From: a candidate division TM6 bacterium UASB124
GTDB taxonomy: Bacteria; Babelota; Babeliae; Babelales; RVW-14
NCBI GenBank assembly: GCA_945872225.1
Contig: CAMBZK010000039.1
Coordinates: 1 to 8,834, forward strand
Direction: 5' to 3'
DNA length: 8,834 nt
A program made the position numbers and the translations under genes. The notes below the pieces were generated by a model that saw only the letters and a list, made by a program, of their open reading frames with translations, was not told where the DNA came from and made no database searches. Shown piece after piece: positions 1-5,216 of the stretch. Within the stretch, counting starts at the first letter, position 1; every line of letters starts with the position of its first letter.

Positions 1-2
1 GG

Positions 3-176
3 GGTAGCCCGCTTGTGCTGGTGATACTGCTTGAAAATGCAGGGCACTCCAGGTATGCGGTTGAAATGGCTGACCGCTTTTTTCGTGGCTATCGTGCGTT
101 GAAAGGCGGCAGCGGATCACTGGTAAGCACTAGTGCTTACATATTGCCAAAAACGCTTCCAGAGCAACCAGAATAA
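3..176 (+). CDS. Penicillin-binding protein 2-like transpeptidase, C-terminal fragment
   Basis: Only the last 57 codons are in the window; the gene begins to the left. The frame opens at base 3 and ends at TAA 174-176, followed at once by a second TAA. The segment LVLVILLENAGHSRYAVEMA followed by DRFFRGY matches the end of the transpeptidase domain of PBP2 (MrdA) and related class B PBPs, where a final beta strand (typically VVVENGGHG) precedes a helix ending in a phenylalanine/tyrosine-rich stretch. These enzymes cross-link peptidoglycan in the periplasm during elongation. The catalytic SxxK, SxN and KTG motifs lie outside the window, so activity cannot be judged. The last 20 or so residues are a polar, proline-rich tail. 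The 3' end overlaps the convergent RMD1-family gene by 47 bp. FtsI or another class B PBP is possible instead. Confidence 0.6.
   Translation, partial: GSPLVLVILLENAGHSRYAVEMADRFFRGYRALKGGSGSLVSTSAYILPKTLPEQPE
123..140. other. Perfect 18-bp palindrome at convergent gene ends
   Basis: GTAAGCACTAGTGCTTAC is identical to its reverse complement. It lies inside the overlap of two convergent coding ends and contains the TAG stop of the RMD1-family gene (130-132). As RNA it would give a 7-bp stem with a CTAG loop in either transcript. No T-tract follows on either strand, so it is not a textbook intrinsic terminator. A protein-binding site or chance are alternatives. Confidence 0.5.
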
Positions 177-1233
177 TAATTACAACGGTCAGCAGTTCGC
201 CATGGATGGTGTCGAGGCGGTCTTGGTAGACATGGTACAAATCGCTGATAATAGCTAATTTACGATTAATTGAGTCGCGCCACTCTTGGATCGACATTTT
301 TTCAACCAGCATGGAGTACAGCTTAGAGTAGTACTCATCCCCTGCCAATTTGATACTGTTTTCAAGCCGCTCAGTGATGACGGAGATGTCTACCCGGAGG
401 TTTGCCAGGCGGGAAACAGGGAGCTCGATTTGCTGGCTCACCAGGGGAATATAGGCGCTGAAGGGAATTTTGTATGCTTTTTGAGCATAAAAATGGTTCA
501 GCTTTTGGTCCAAAACACGGTCAAAGTCTTGCAGTTCAAGCTTTTGGATATTGGCAGATTCGAAAAATTCGAGCGGTTCAAAATATTCGTCATCATATAT
601 GAAGGATGCTGCGCTATCTACAATAATAAGGTCTTGCCCGTAGTACCCAATGCTAGAAGCCAAAATCTCATCGCGTTGATAGTCTGACAGGTTGTAAACT
701 TCAAGGCGTAAAAGCGACGCAATCTTGCTGCCATAGGTTGTTTTGAACTCTTCGGGGGAGTGTTGCCCCTTGAGCGGGTACACCTGAATGGTGAAGTATG
801 AGTTTTTCAGGCTGTAAAAACGTGGCTGATTGATGGCAGAAAGAATCGTCTTGAAGGTGCTTTTGGCATCAATCTCTGCGAGTTCATCAAATCTTTTTTT
901 GATCTCGATCATCTGTACCTTAAGATCATCAAACGATTCTTCAAAGGGAATGCGGTAACAAAAGGAAAGAACCCCAAAATGATGTATTTTGCTTGAGATG
1001 CAGCTAGCATTGGTTGCATTGTTACTGCCTGGCTTGGGCTCATCAGGTGTCATGCGAAAAGCAAGAGGGATGTGGTAATTTTTAAAGTACGTTGAAAGTG
1101 GAACAACACACGAGCTGACCAGCCCTTTTTCTTTAACCATATCCAAATTAATAGCGTCACCCACGTCGAATGCATAAAAAAGAAGGATGTTACCGTTAAA
1201 TTTATGACGTGGTGATAAAAGCGCTTTTTCCAT
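130..1233 (-). CDS. RMD1/YagE (DUF155) family protein, C-terminal membrane anchor
   Basis: This 367-residue protein looks like the RMD1/RMND1/DUF155 family (COG1723). Near the N-terminus, LLFYAFDVGDAINL matches the family opening, a hydrophobic strand then a 'vGd-id-L' element. The C-terminal region has the family's layout: a helix around YSMLVEKMSIQEWRDSIN, a second long helix (KLAIISDLYHVYQDRLDTIH), then a transmembrane segment from about residue 346 to 364 rich in V, I and L. Eukaryotic members act in mitochondrial translation (RMND1) or meiotic division (yeast Rmd1); the bacterial role is unknown. I chose ATG 1231-1233 because AGGGAG sits about 7 nt upstream. The longer in-frame start at 1341 would add 36 residues and overlap trmB. 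The gene follows trmB on the same strand after 73 bp. Confidence 0.8.
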   Translation of the reverse strand: MEKALLSPRHKFNGNILLFYAFDVGDAINLDMVKEKGLVSSCVVPLSTYFKNYHIPLAFRMTPDEPKPGSNNATNASCISSKIHHFGVLSFCYRIPFEESFDDLKVQMIEIKKRFDELAEIDAKSTFKTILSAINQPRFYSLKNSYFTIQVYPLKGQHSPEEFKTTYGSKIASLLRLEVYNLSDYQRDEILASSIGYYGQDLIIVDSAASFIYDDEYFEPLEFFESANIQKLELQDFDRVLDQKLNHFYAQKAYKIPFSAYIPLVSQQIELPVSRLANLRVDISVITERLENSIKLAGDEYYSKLYSMLVEKMSIQEWRDSINRKLAIISDLYHVYQDRLDTIHGELLTVVIIILVALEAFLAICKH

Positions 1234-1261
1234 TATGTACTCCCTTTGCGTTTGGTAAAAT

Positions 1262-1291
1262 AAGATAGCATGGGAGTCCTTCTGGTGTCGA
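1262..1291 (-). promoter_or_regulatory. Predicted sigma70-type promoter for the RMD1-family gene
   Basis: On the minus strand TCGACA (1291-1286) and TATCTT (1267-1262) are separated by 18 nt, and the -10 is preceded by TGC, an extended -10 feature. It sits in the trmB-RMD1 gap, about 28 bp before the chosen start, so RMD1 could be transcribed apart from trmB. Prediction from consensus only. Confidence 0.35.
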
Positions 1292-1306
1292 TAAGTATCT
1301 ATTTTT

Positions 1307-1921
1307 TTACTCAGGGTTTGATTGCCTGCTGAATGTGCCAAAAAAGCGTGATCGGTTTTGCTCTTCAGTCATCTCCTGCCAGCGTGTTTTGTAGTCTTGC
1401 TCCCAAAAGAGCAAGTCGTTTGTTGGGTTGAGCGTTGAAGCGGTGCCAACAATATCTACCATGTAGGCCCAAAGCTCTTCGACATCAGTAGCCAAATAAA
1501 GCTTGCCACCAGGCTTGAGCTTGCGCTCAATGAGCTGCACAAACGCTGGGGTCACGACGCGGCGCTTTTGTTGGCGCAGTTTTGGCCATGGATCTGGGTG
1601 AAAAATAAAAATACGGTCAACGCTGGCATCAGCAAACATGTCTTCCAGGCCAATTTGGCCATTACCATCAATGGCAAGTGCATTGGTGAGCTTTTCTGTA
1701 GTGATAGCATCCTGTGCCTGCTGAACCAAGCGTTTTCTAATCTCAAAGCCGACAATGTGCTGGTCTGGGTGCTGTTTGCCGTAGTGCACCAAAAAGCTGC
1801 CGGTACCAAAGCCGATTTCAACATTGAGGTTGTTTTGAAACTGTGGAAACATTGTATGCCAGTCAGCCCGGTCAAAGCGCTGGCGGCATGAAAATGGATT
1901 TAAAAGGGTTCTGACTCTCAT
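1307..1921 (-). CDS. trmB: tRNA (guanine(46)-N7)-methyltransferase TrmB
   Basis: TrmB uses S-adenosylmethionine to methylate N7 of G46 in the tRNA variable loop. All family motifs are present in the 204-residue product: the SAM-binding VEIGFGTG (residues 34-41), the acidic residue after strand 2 in GFEIRKR (E60), the signature PDPWPK (109-114) followed by the basic KRR (119-121), and ATD (144-146) near the expected TDWE motif. The C-terminal YKTRWQEM and RFFGTFSRQ fit the family ending. It is somewhat shorter than the E. coli enzyme (about 239 aa), mostly at the N-terminus. The residue before PDPWPK is His108, where Phe or Asn is more usual. The ATG at 1919-1921 has only a weak ribosome-binding site (GAGACC). 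The gene lies downstream of rlmB on the same strand, across a 255-bp gap carrying two repeats. Confidence 0.93.
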   Translation of the reverse strand: MRVRTLLNPFSCRQRFDRADWHTMFPQFQNNLNVEIGFGTGSFLVHYGKQHPDQHIVGFEIRKRLVQQAQDAITTEKLTNALAIDGNGQIGLEDMFADASVDRIFIFHPDPWPKLRQQKRRVVTPAFVQLIERKLKPGGKLYLATDVEELWAYMVDIVGTASTLNPTNDLLFWEQDYKTRWQEMTEEQNRSRFFGTFSRQSNPE

Positions 1922-1944
1922 CTAGGTCTCATTTAATTTATTTG

Positions 1945-2001
1945 CCCACTCGTTCTCGTCCTAAGGGACTTCGCCCATTCGACAAGCTCAGGGTGAGCGG
2001 G
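1945..2001 (-). repeat. Structured ~55-bp palindromic repeat, copy 1 (minus orientation)
   Basis: Read on the minus strand, this copy has an outer stem CCCGCTC/GAGTGGG (one G-U pair), the shared core CACCCTGAGCTTGTCGAA, and an inner hairpin GTCC-CTTA-GGAC (1969-1958). It is inverted relative to the other three copies. Its core and that of copy 2 form a perfect 22-bp inverted repeat (1978-1999 with 2099-2120), so both could pair in one rlmB-trmB transcript. The core resembles palindromic repeats I know to be common between genes in many bacteria. Confidence 0.8.
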
Positions 2002-2096
2002 GACAGATACTCTGATTTAAAGGCAATCACTATCTTAAATCTTAATTTTTACTCTAGGTAACCACTGTCTTTTAGCAATCAGTTGTCTGTTTTGTT

Positions 2097-2151
2097 TTCG
2101 CTCACCCTGAGCTTGTCGAAGGGCGCCGGCTGAAAGCCAAGAAAGAGCGAA
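2097..2151 (+). repeat. Structured ~55-bp palindromic repeat, copy 2
   Basis: The outer stem is TTCGCTC (2097-2103) with GAGCGAA (2145-2151). The core is followed by an inner hairpin GGCT-GAA-AGCC (2128-2138). Two outer base pairs differ from copies 3 and 4 on both sides (TT/AA instead of CC/GG), so pairing is kept while the sequence changes. It lies just past the rlmB stop codon, where it could act as a 3' mRNA stabiliser or weak terminator for rlmB. Confidence 0.8.
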
Positions 2152-2176
2152 CGGATGCTAAAGAGCCGCTGGAAAA

Positions 2177-2923
2177 CTACTTAATTTTTTCATTAATCAT
2201 AAACATCAAAATGCCGGCAGCAACCGATGCGTTAAACGACATATCGGCTGAGCGTTGTGGCAAGGTGATAGGGTTGCCTAATTTTTTAACATCAGCTGCA
2301 ATCCCAACCGCTTCGTTACCAATAACTAAGCACGCTGGTGTTTTGTATTCAGCCGTTGTTGCATCTTTGCCATCAAGCACTGCCATGTACATGTTGTAAC
2401 CAGCTTTACCCAGCTCTTGTGCTGCATGCTTCATTGACGGAGCGATAAACACTTCCATGTACTCGGCAAGGCCCGCAGATGCTTTAAATACGGTAGCATT
2501 CATTGGCGCAGCTGATGTTTTACACATGACAACGGCATCAATGCCAACGCAGTGTGCAGAGCGCAAAATAGCGCCAACATTGCGAACATCTTGAATGGAA
2601 TCAAGCAAAAGAATGAATGGTTTTTTTGCAGGGTCTGGTAGCTCTGTTGCATATTTGAATGGTGCGACCCAAGCAATAACGCCGTTATGGTCAGTGGTGT
2701 TTGCCATGCGATCTAAAATGTCGCGGCTGACGTACTGAATGTTGGGTACAAATTTTGGTAGGAAGCGTTCAATGCGTTCCCACGCTTTTGGCAAAGGCTT
2801 GGTGGTGTAAATTGAAATGAGCTTGCGGCGTTTTGCTTTAAGCATTTCAATAATGGCATGAGCGCCGTAGAGCAGCTCGCCTGTTTTAGCTTTTGTTGTG
2901 TCTTTGGGTGTCTTAATTGTCAT
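2177..2923 (-). CDS. rlmB: SpoU/TrmH-family rRNA 2'-O-methyltransferase (RlmB-like)
   Basis: This is a SPOUT-fold 2'-O-ribose methyltransferase, most like RlmB, which methylates G2251 in the peptidyl-transferase P loop of 23S rRNA. At 248 residues it matches E. coli RlmB (243). The N-terminal substrate-binding domain starts with LLYGAHAIIEML (18-29), and the linker carries HNGVIA (79-84, usually HQGvvA). The SAM-binding knot motifs follow: motif 1 LDSIQDVRNVGAILRSA (107-123; N115, R121), motif 2 VIGNEAVGI (200-208; E204) and motif 3 LPQRSADMSFNASVAAGI (221-238; N231). I chose ATG 2921-2923, although no strong ribosome-binding site precedes it. An in-frame ATG at 2983 would add 20 hydrophobic, cysteine-rich residues foreign to the family, and it lies inside a hairpin. 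TrmH-family paralogues with other RNA targets remain possible. Confidence 0.85.
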   Translation of the reverse strand: MTIKTPKDTTKAKTGELLYGAHAIIEMLKAKRRKLISIYTTKPLPKAWERIERFLPKFVPNIQYVSRDILDRMANTTDHNGVIAWVAPFKYATELPDPAKKPFILLLDSIQDVRNVGAILRSAHCVGIDAVVMCKTSAAPMNATVFKASAGLAEYMEVFIAPSMKHAAQELGKAGYNMYMAVLDGKDATTAEYKTPACLVIGNEAVGIAADVKKLGNPITLPQRSADMSFNASVAAGILMFMINEKIK

Positions 2924-2978
2924 GGTTAGTTTCGCGATAAGGGTTATTGTGCAACAGCACCAGAAAATGAGGCCTGAG

Positions 2979-2995
2979 CCCATTCACAGAATGGG
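2979..2995 (-). other. 7-bp hairpin at the likely 5' end of the rlmB transcript
   Basis: CCCATTC and GAATGGG pair around a 3-nt loop. If transcription starts from the predicted -10 at 3004-3009, the hairpin would begin within a few bases of the mRNA 5' end. It would also hide the upstream in-frame ATG (2981-2983). A 5'-terminal hairpin can protect mRNA from decay; that role is inference. Confidence 0.4.
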
Positions 2996-3003
2996 TTCCC
3001 CAG

Positions 3004-3030
3004 TTTATACTATTATTCGTTTGAGCGCAA
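3004..3030 (-). promoter_or_regulatory. Possible promoter for rlmB
   Basis: On the minus strand TTGCGC (3030-3025) and TATAAA (3009-3004) are 15 nt apart, which is a short spacer. It overlaps the predicted kinase promoter on the other strand, so the two divergent genes may compete for polymerase. Weak consensus evidence only. Confidence 0.3.
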
Positions 3031-3049
3031 AAATCCGTTAGGTCATAAA
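3021..3049 (+). promoter_or_regulatory. Predicted promoter for the deoxynucleoside kinase
   Basis: TTGAGC (3021-3026), a 17-nt spacer and CATAAA (3044-3049) make a fair sigma70-type promoter. Transcription would start near 3056, leaving a leader of about 88 nt that contains repeat copy 3. The -10 lies inside the first copy of the GTCATAAAAAG direct repeat. Confidence 0.4.
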
Positions 3050-3136
3050 AAGTAGGTAGCGTTGTTTCCCGCTCACCCTGAGCCTGTCGAACGGGCGCCC
3101 CGTCAGGGGTGGAAGAGCGGGTGGCGTCATAAAAAG
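3042..3136. repeat. 11-bp direct repeat GTCATAAAAAG bracketing repeat copy 3
   Basis: GTCATAAAAAG occurs exactly at 3042-3052 and again at 3126-3136. The 73 bp between them contain repeat copy 3 (3068-3121). The first copy supplies the predicted -10 and the second the A-rich half of the kinase ribosome-binding site. This arrangement is what insertion with target duplication, or duplication by slippage, would leave. Confidence 0.65.
3068..3121 (+). repeat. Structured ~55-bp palindromic repeat, copy 3 (kinase leader)
   Basis: The outer stem is CCCGCTC/GAGCGGG (3068-3074 with 3115-3121). The core has one change (GCCTGTCGAA), and the inner hairpin is CCCC-GTCA-GGGG (3098-3109). It lies between the predicted kinase promoter and the ribosome-binding site, ending 22 nt before the ATG. 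It would therefore be transcribed as a folded 5' leader and could affect translation or stability of the kinase mRNA. Confidence 0.85.
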
Positions 3137-3143
3137 GGGCACT

Positions 3144-3854
3144 ATGTTTATTCTCGAGGGGAACACCGGCGTAGGGAAATCGACATTCCTGAAATTAATC
3201 CAGGAGCACGCCCCGGAAATTGCTGTTATTCAAGAATCGGTGGATAGTTGGGCATTTCAGATGCATGGGCAGTCGCTGTTGGGCAACTTTTATCAAGAGC
3301 CAAAGCGCTGGGCCTATACCATGGAGACTATGACCATGATGACGCGTGTGCGTGAGCATACCTACCACCAGGCCAATGCTCAGCCAGCCAGCCTGATGGA
3401 GCGGTCGGTCTACTCGGGGCATTACTGCTTTGCTAAAAATGGCCACGTTGAAGGCTTCTTTACTAAGACCGAATGGGAAGTTTACCTCAAATGGATGGAG
3501 TTTATGGTGCTGGACACCTGCAAGCCACCCCGCGGTTTTATCTACCTGCAGGCGTCACCAGAGGCCTGTTTTACCAGGCTTCGTGAGCGTGCTCGTGAGG
3601 GTGAGGAGGCGGTGACGCTGGAGTACATGCAGCAGCTTCATGACTGGCATGAAAAATTTATGATCACGCGCGAGGGCATCGATCCACGGATTGCCCAGAT
3701 CCCCGTCTTGGTTCTTGATGCAAGCGTCGATTTGAGAGATAATCCTGATTTGTCTTCCCAGTATGTGCTTCAAGTGAAAAAATTCATGAATCAGCTCGTG
3801 GGACATGCTTATCGCGAAAATAGTGCTTACAGTATCGATCAGCAAATTGTTTAG
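3144..3854 (+). CDS. Deoxynucleoside kinase (dCK/dGK/dNK family)
   Basis: The enzyme transfers the ATP gamma-phosphate to the 5'-hydroxyl of a deoxynucleoside, the first step of dNTP salvage. The 236-residue protein opens with the P-loop GNTGVGKST (6-14). ESVDSW (31-36) matches the family's EPV-x-x-W, which holds the catalytic base (E31). MERSVYS (85-91) is the ERS/DRS motif. FIYLQASPEACFTRLRER followed by AREGEE (132-155) is the arginine-rich LID region, and YMQQLHDWHEKFM follows as in eukaryotic dCK/dGK and bacterial dNKs. Substrate choice among dA, dG, dC and T cannot be read from sequence. AAGGGG lies 4 nt before the ATG. The gene stands alone, diverging from rlmB. Its last codons (YSIDQQ) include one copy of a 15-bp repeat found again 410 bp downstream. 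Confidence 0.9.
   Translation: MFILEGNTGVGKSTFLKLIQEHAPEIAVIQESVDSWAFQMHGQSLLGNFYQEPKRWAYTMETMTMMTRVREHTYHQANAQPASLMERSVYSGHYCFAKNGHVEGFFTKTEWEVYLKWMEFMVLDTCKPPRGFIYLQASPEACFTRLRERAREGEEAVTLEYMQQLHDWHEKFMITREGIDPRIAQIPVLVLDASVDLRDNPDLSSQYVLQVKKFMNQLVGHAYRENSAYSIDQQIV
3831..3845. repeat. 15-bp direct repeat, left copy (second copy 4241-4255)
   Basis: AGTATCGATCAGCAA is found exactly at 3831-3845, within the last kinase codons, and at 4241-4255, just beyond the rpn stop codon. The repeat brackets the gene-free region with repeat copy 4 and the 133-bp palindrome. A 15-bp match is unlikely but not impossible by chance in a window this size. Confidence 0.6.
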
Positions 3855-3942
3855 CTATTTAAGTTAAGAGACGTAACCCTCTAGTTTGACTAGTGGACTC
3901 TCAGGGCTTGGCTTTCAGATTCCAGATGATTGCGACTTACTT

Positions 3943-3995
3943 CCCGCTCCTCCTGAGCTTGTCGAAGAATGCCCTGTTAGGGGTAGCAGAGCGGG
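3943..3995 (+). repeat. Structured ~55-bp palindromic repeat, copy 4
   Basis: The outer stem is CCCGCTC/GAGCGGG (3943-3949 with 3989-3995). The core is slightly diverged (TCCTGAGCTTGTCGAAG), and the inner hairpin is CCCT-GTTA-GGGG (3972-3983) with one U-G pair. It lies 88 bp after the kinase stop codon, in the same orientation as copies 2 and 3. Confidence 0.8.
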
Positions 3996-4059
3996 TGCGT
4001 GCAAAGTGAAAACTGATAAGCGTGTATGAAGATAAAATATGAGTACAAAAAAAATATTT

Positions 4060-4192
4060 CGCTCTTCCTTGACCTTCGGTCGGCGTCCTTCGACCCAGCC
4101 GTCGCTCATCGTGCTGCGCACTCGTAGCTATGGCGGGCGGGCAGGCTCCCTGGGCACCGAAGCCACGCAGGGCGTAGGTGGCAGGAAGAGCG
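4060..4192. repeat. 133-bp long imperfect palindrome
   Basis: A terminal inverted repeat CGCTCTTCCT/AGGAAGAGCG (4060-4069 with 4183-4192) encloses nested stems: CTTCGGT/ACCGAAG (4074-4080 with 4156-4162), CCCA/TGGG (4094-4097 with 4151-4154), and a symmetric inner arm GCC/GGC, GCT/AGC and GTGC-TGC-GCAC centred at 4116. It is much richer in G+C than its flanks. It shares the CGCTC/GAGCG outer ends with the 55-bp repeats but has a different interior, so I treat it as a second family. It may be a non-autonomous mobile element or a structured RNA. I see no transposase. Confidence 0.7.
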
Positions 4193-4213
4193 GATTGAAC
4201 ACAAGGTATATTG

Positions 4214-4241
4214 TATAAAAATTGACTAGTTGATTTTTATA
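4214..4241. terminator. A/T-rich hairpin between convergent genes
   Basis: TATAAAAAT (4214-4222) pairs with ATTTTTATA (4233-4241) around a 10-nt loop. It lies about 18 bp past the rpn stop codon. The stem has no G-C pairs and no separate T-tract follows it, so a termination role is only tentative. Confidence 0.25.
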
Positions 4242-4255
4242 GTATCGATCAGCAA
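4241..4255. repeat. 15-bp direct repeat, right copy
   Basis: This is an exact second copy of AGTATCGATCAGCAA from 3831-3845. It ends 3 bp before the stop codon of rpn, which is read on the other strand. Confidence 0.6.
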
Positions 4256-4258
4256 CGG

Positions 4259-5146
4259 CTATTTCAGGAGCTTTTTCAGATCATCAACAGAAAATCCGGT
4301 GACTTGGGCAATTTGTTCAATAGGCATGGTGTCTTGCAACGCTTTAGCAATTTTAAGTTTTGCTTGTCGTTCACCTTCTTCACGACCCTTCTCACGGCCT
4401 TCTTCCATCCCAAGTTCGCGGCCTTTTTCAAGTCCCAAGCGCATGTACGTTGAGCGATTATTTTCCTCTGCGCGCATATTTTCAACAATCCGATCATAGG
4501 CGGCAAGCTCTTTTTTATTTAAGGTGTCCTGGTTGAGCAGGTTTAATGCGTCGTTAAATTCAGCCTGCTCTACAAAAGATTGTGGAGGCTCATCAAATTC
4601 TGATGCGTGTTTAAGTAGGTAGATCCATTTGTCGGTAATGGTTTCAACTTCGTCAATGGTCTTATTGAATTTGGGCAGCTCGATGATGGTAAATGATAAA
4701 TGCCGAAAAGCGTGCTCGTTGGTCTCTTTATCGGTGATGAGATGAGTGTGGAGGTAGCCAGAGCTGTCGAGTAGGCTAAAATCGAGGATCCCAATAAAAA
4801 TAACGGGCATGAGATCTTGGTAACGACCACCTTTTGGTAGCTGCCGCGTGATAGCGAGTGAGGTGTAGTATTGGCTGCGCTCAAGATAAAAATCTTGGTA
4901 GGCAACTTGCAGTTCGACAATAAATTGGCGCCCTTTTTGATCGGTGCATCTGACGTCTACAATGCTCATCTTAAGTTGCAGGGTGTCTGGTTGATTGTAT
5001 GGGTCGGTGATGATGACCGATGCAATCTGATGCTCGCCTCTTAGGTCAAGGACACTGTTGAGAAAGCTGATAACAATGTTGCTGTGTGCCTGGTTGCCAA
5101 AAAGCCTTTTAAACGCAATATCAATGGTTGGGTCTAAATATTTCAT
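4259..5146 (-). CDS. Rpn-family PD-(D/E)XK nuclease / putative transposase
   Basis: This 295-residue protein belongs to the Rpn/YhgA-like, PDDEXK_2 group (often annotated as a recombination-promoting nuclease). It opens with MKYLDPTIDIAFKRLFG, the usual start. The active-site region is SIVDVRCTDQKGRQFIVELQ (61-80): D64, then E78 and Q80 form the D...ExQ variant of the nuclease core. The C-terminal third is helical with repeated glycine-spaced charged units (LEKGRELGMEEGREKG), ending in a short helical domain (MPIEQIAQVTGFSVDDLKKL) typical of the family. Experimental work ties E. coli members to DNA cleavage, recombination and anti-phage defence. AGGAG lies 7 nt before the ATG, a strong start. 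It follows the membrane-protein gene on the same strand by 70 bp. Confidence 0.9.
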   Translation of the reverse strand: MKYLDPTIDIAFKRLFGNQAHSNIVISFLNSVLDLRGEHQIASVIITDPYNQPDTLQLKMSIVDVRCTDQKGRQFIVELQVAYQDFYLERSQYYTSLAITRQLPKGGRYQDLMPVIFIGILDFSLLDSSGYLHTHLITDKETNEHAFRHLSFTIIELPKFNKTIDEVETITDKWIYLLKHASEFDEPPQSFVEQAEFNDALNLLNQDTLNKKELAAYDRIVENMRAEENNRSTYMRLGLEKGRELGMEEGREKGREEGERQAKLKIAKALQDTMPIEQIAQVTGFSVDDLKKLLK

Positions 5147-5216
5147 AGCATGCTCCTGAGGTTGCAGTACATTTTTTCAGGCATTCAGCTTAGCACAGCT
5201 TGCAGCTTAGGCAAAA

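Larger units (their letters stand above)
3855..4258. other. Gene-free stretch filled with repeats
   Basis: I see no credible gene in these 404 bp between the convergent kinase and rpn genes. They hold a small CTAGT-TTG-ACTAG hairpin (3881-3893), repeat copy 4, the 133-bp imperfect palindrome, an A/T-rich hairpin (4214-4241) and the right copy of the 15-bp direct repeat. The minus-strand reading frame across 3915-4121 is mostly translated repeat sequence. Confidence 0.7.

Noticed and set aside
286..687. 133-codon plus-strand reading frame inside the RMD1-family gene
   Set aside because: It lies antisense to a well-supported gene, has no recognisable domain and no good ribosome-binding site.
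1552..1891. Reading frames of about 107 codons on both strands inside trmB
   Set aside because: They are shadows of trmB, whose motifs are complete in its own frame.
2924..2983. N-terminal extension of rlmB from an ATG at 2983
   Set aside because: The extra 20 residues are hydrophobic and cysteine-rich, unlike the family, and the ATG is buried in a hairpin. The shorter form matches the usual length.
3062..3247. 61-codon plus-strand frame spanning repeat copy 3 and the kinase start
   Set aside because: It is mostly translated repeat plus an out-of-frame piece of the kinase gene.
1945..3995. CRISPR array
   Set aside because: The repeats are few, irregularly spaced, in both orientations and internally palindromic. 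There are no uniform spacers and no cas genes.
3915..4121. 68-codon minus-strand frame giving a basic peptide (SDGWVEGRRPKVKEER)
   Set aside because: Most of it is translated sequence of repeat copy 4 and the 133-bp palindrome. Such peptides arise from intergenic repeats and no ribosome-binding site is seen.
4060..4192. tRNA or other standard RNA gene in the palindrome
   Set aside because: The nested stems do not form a cloverleaf with T-loop or anticodon features, and no known RNA family is recognisable by eye.
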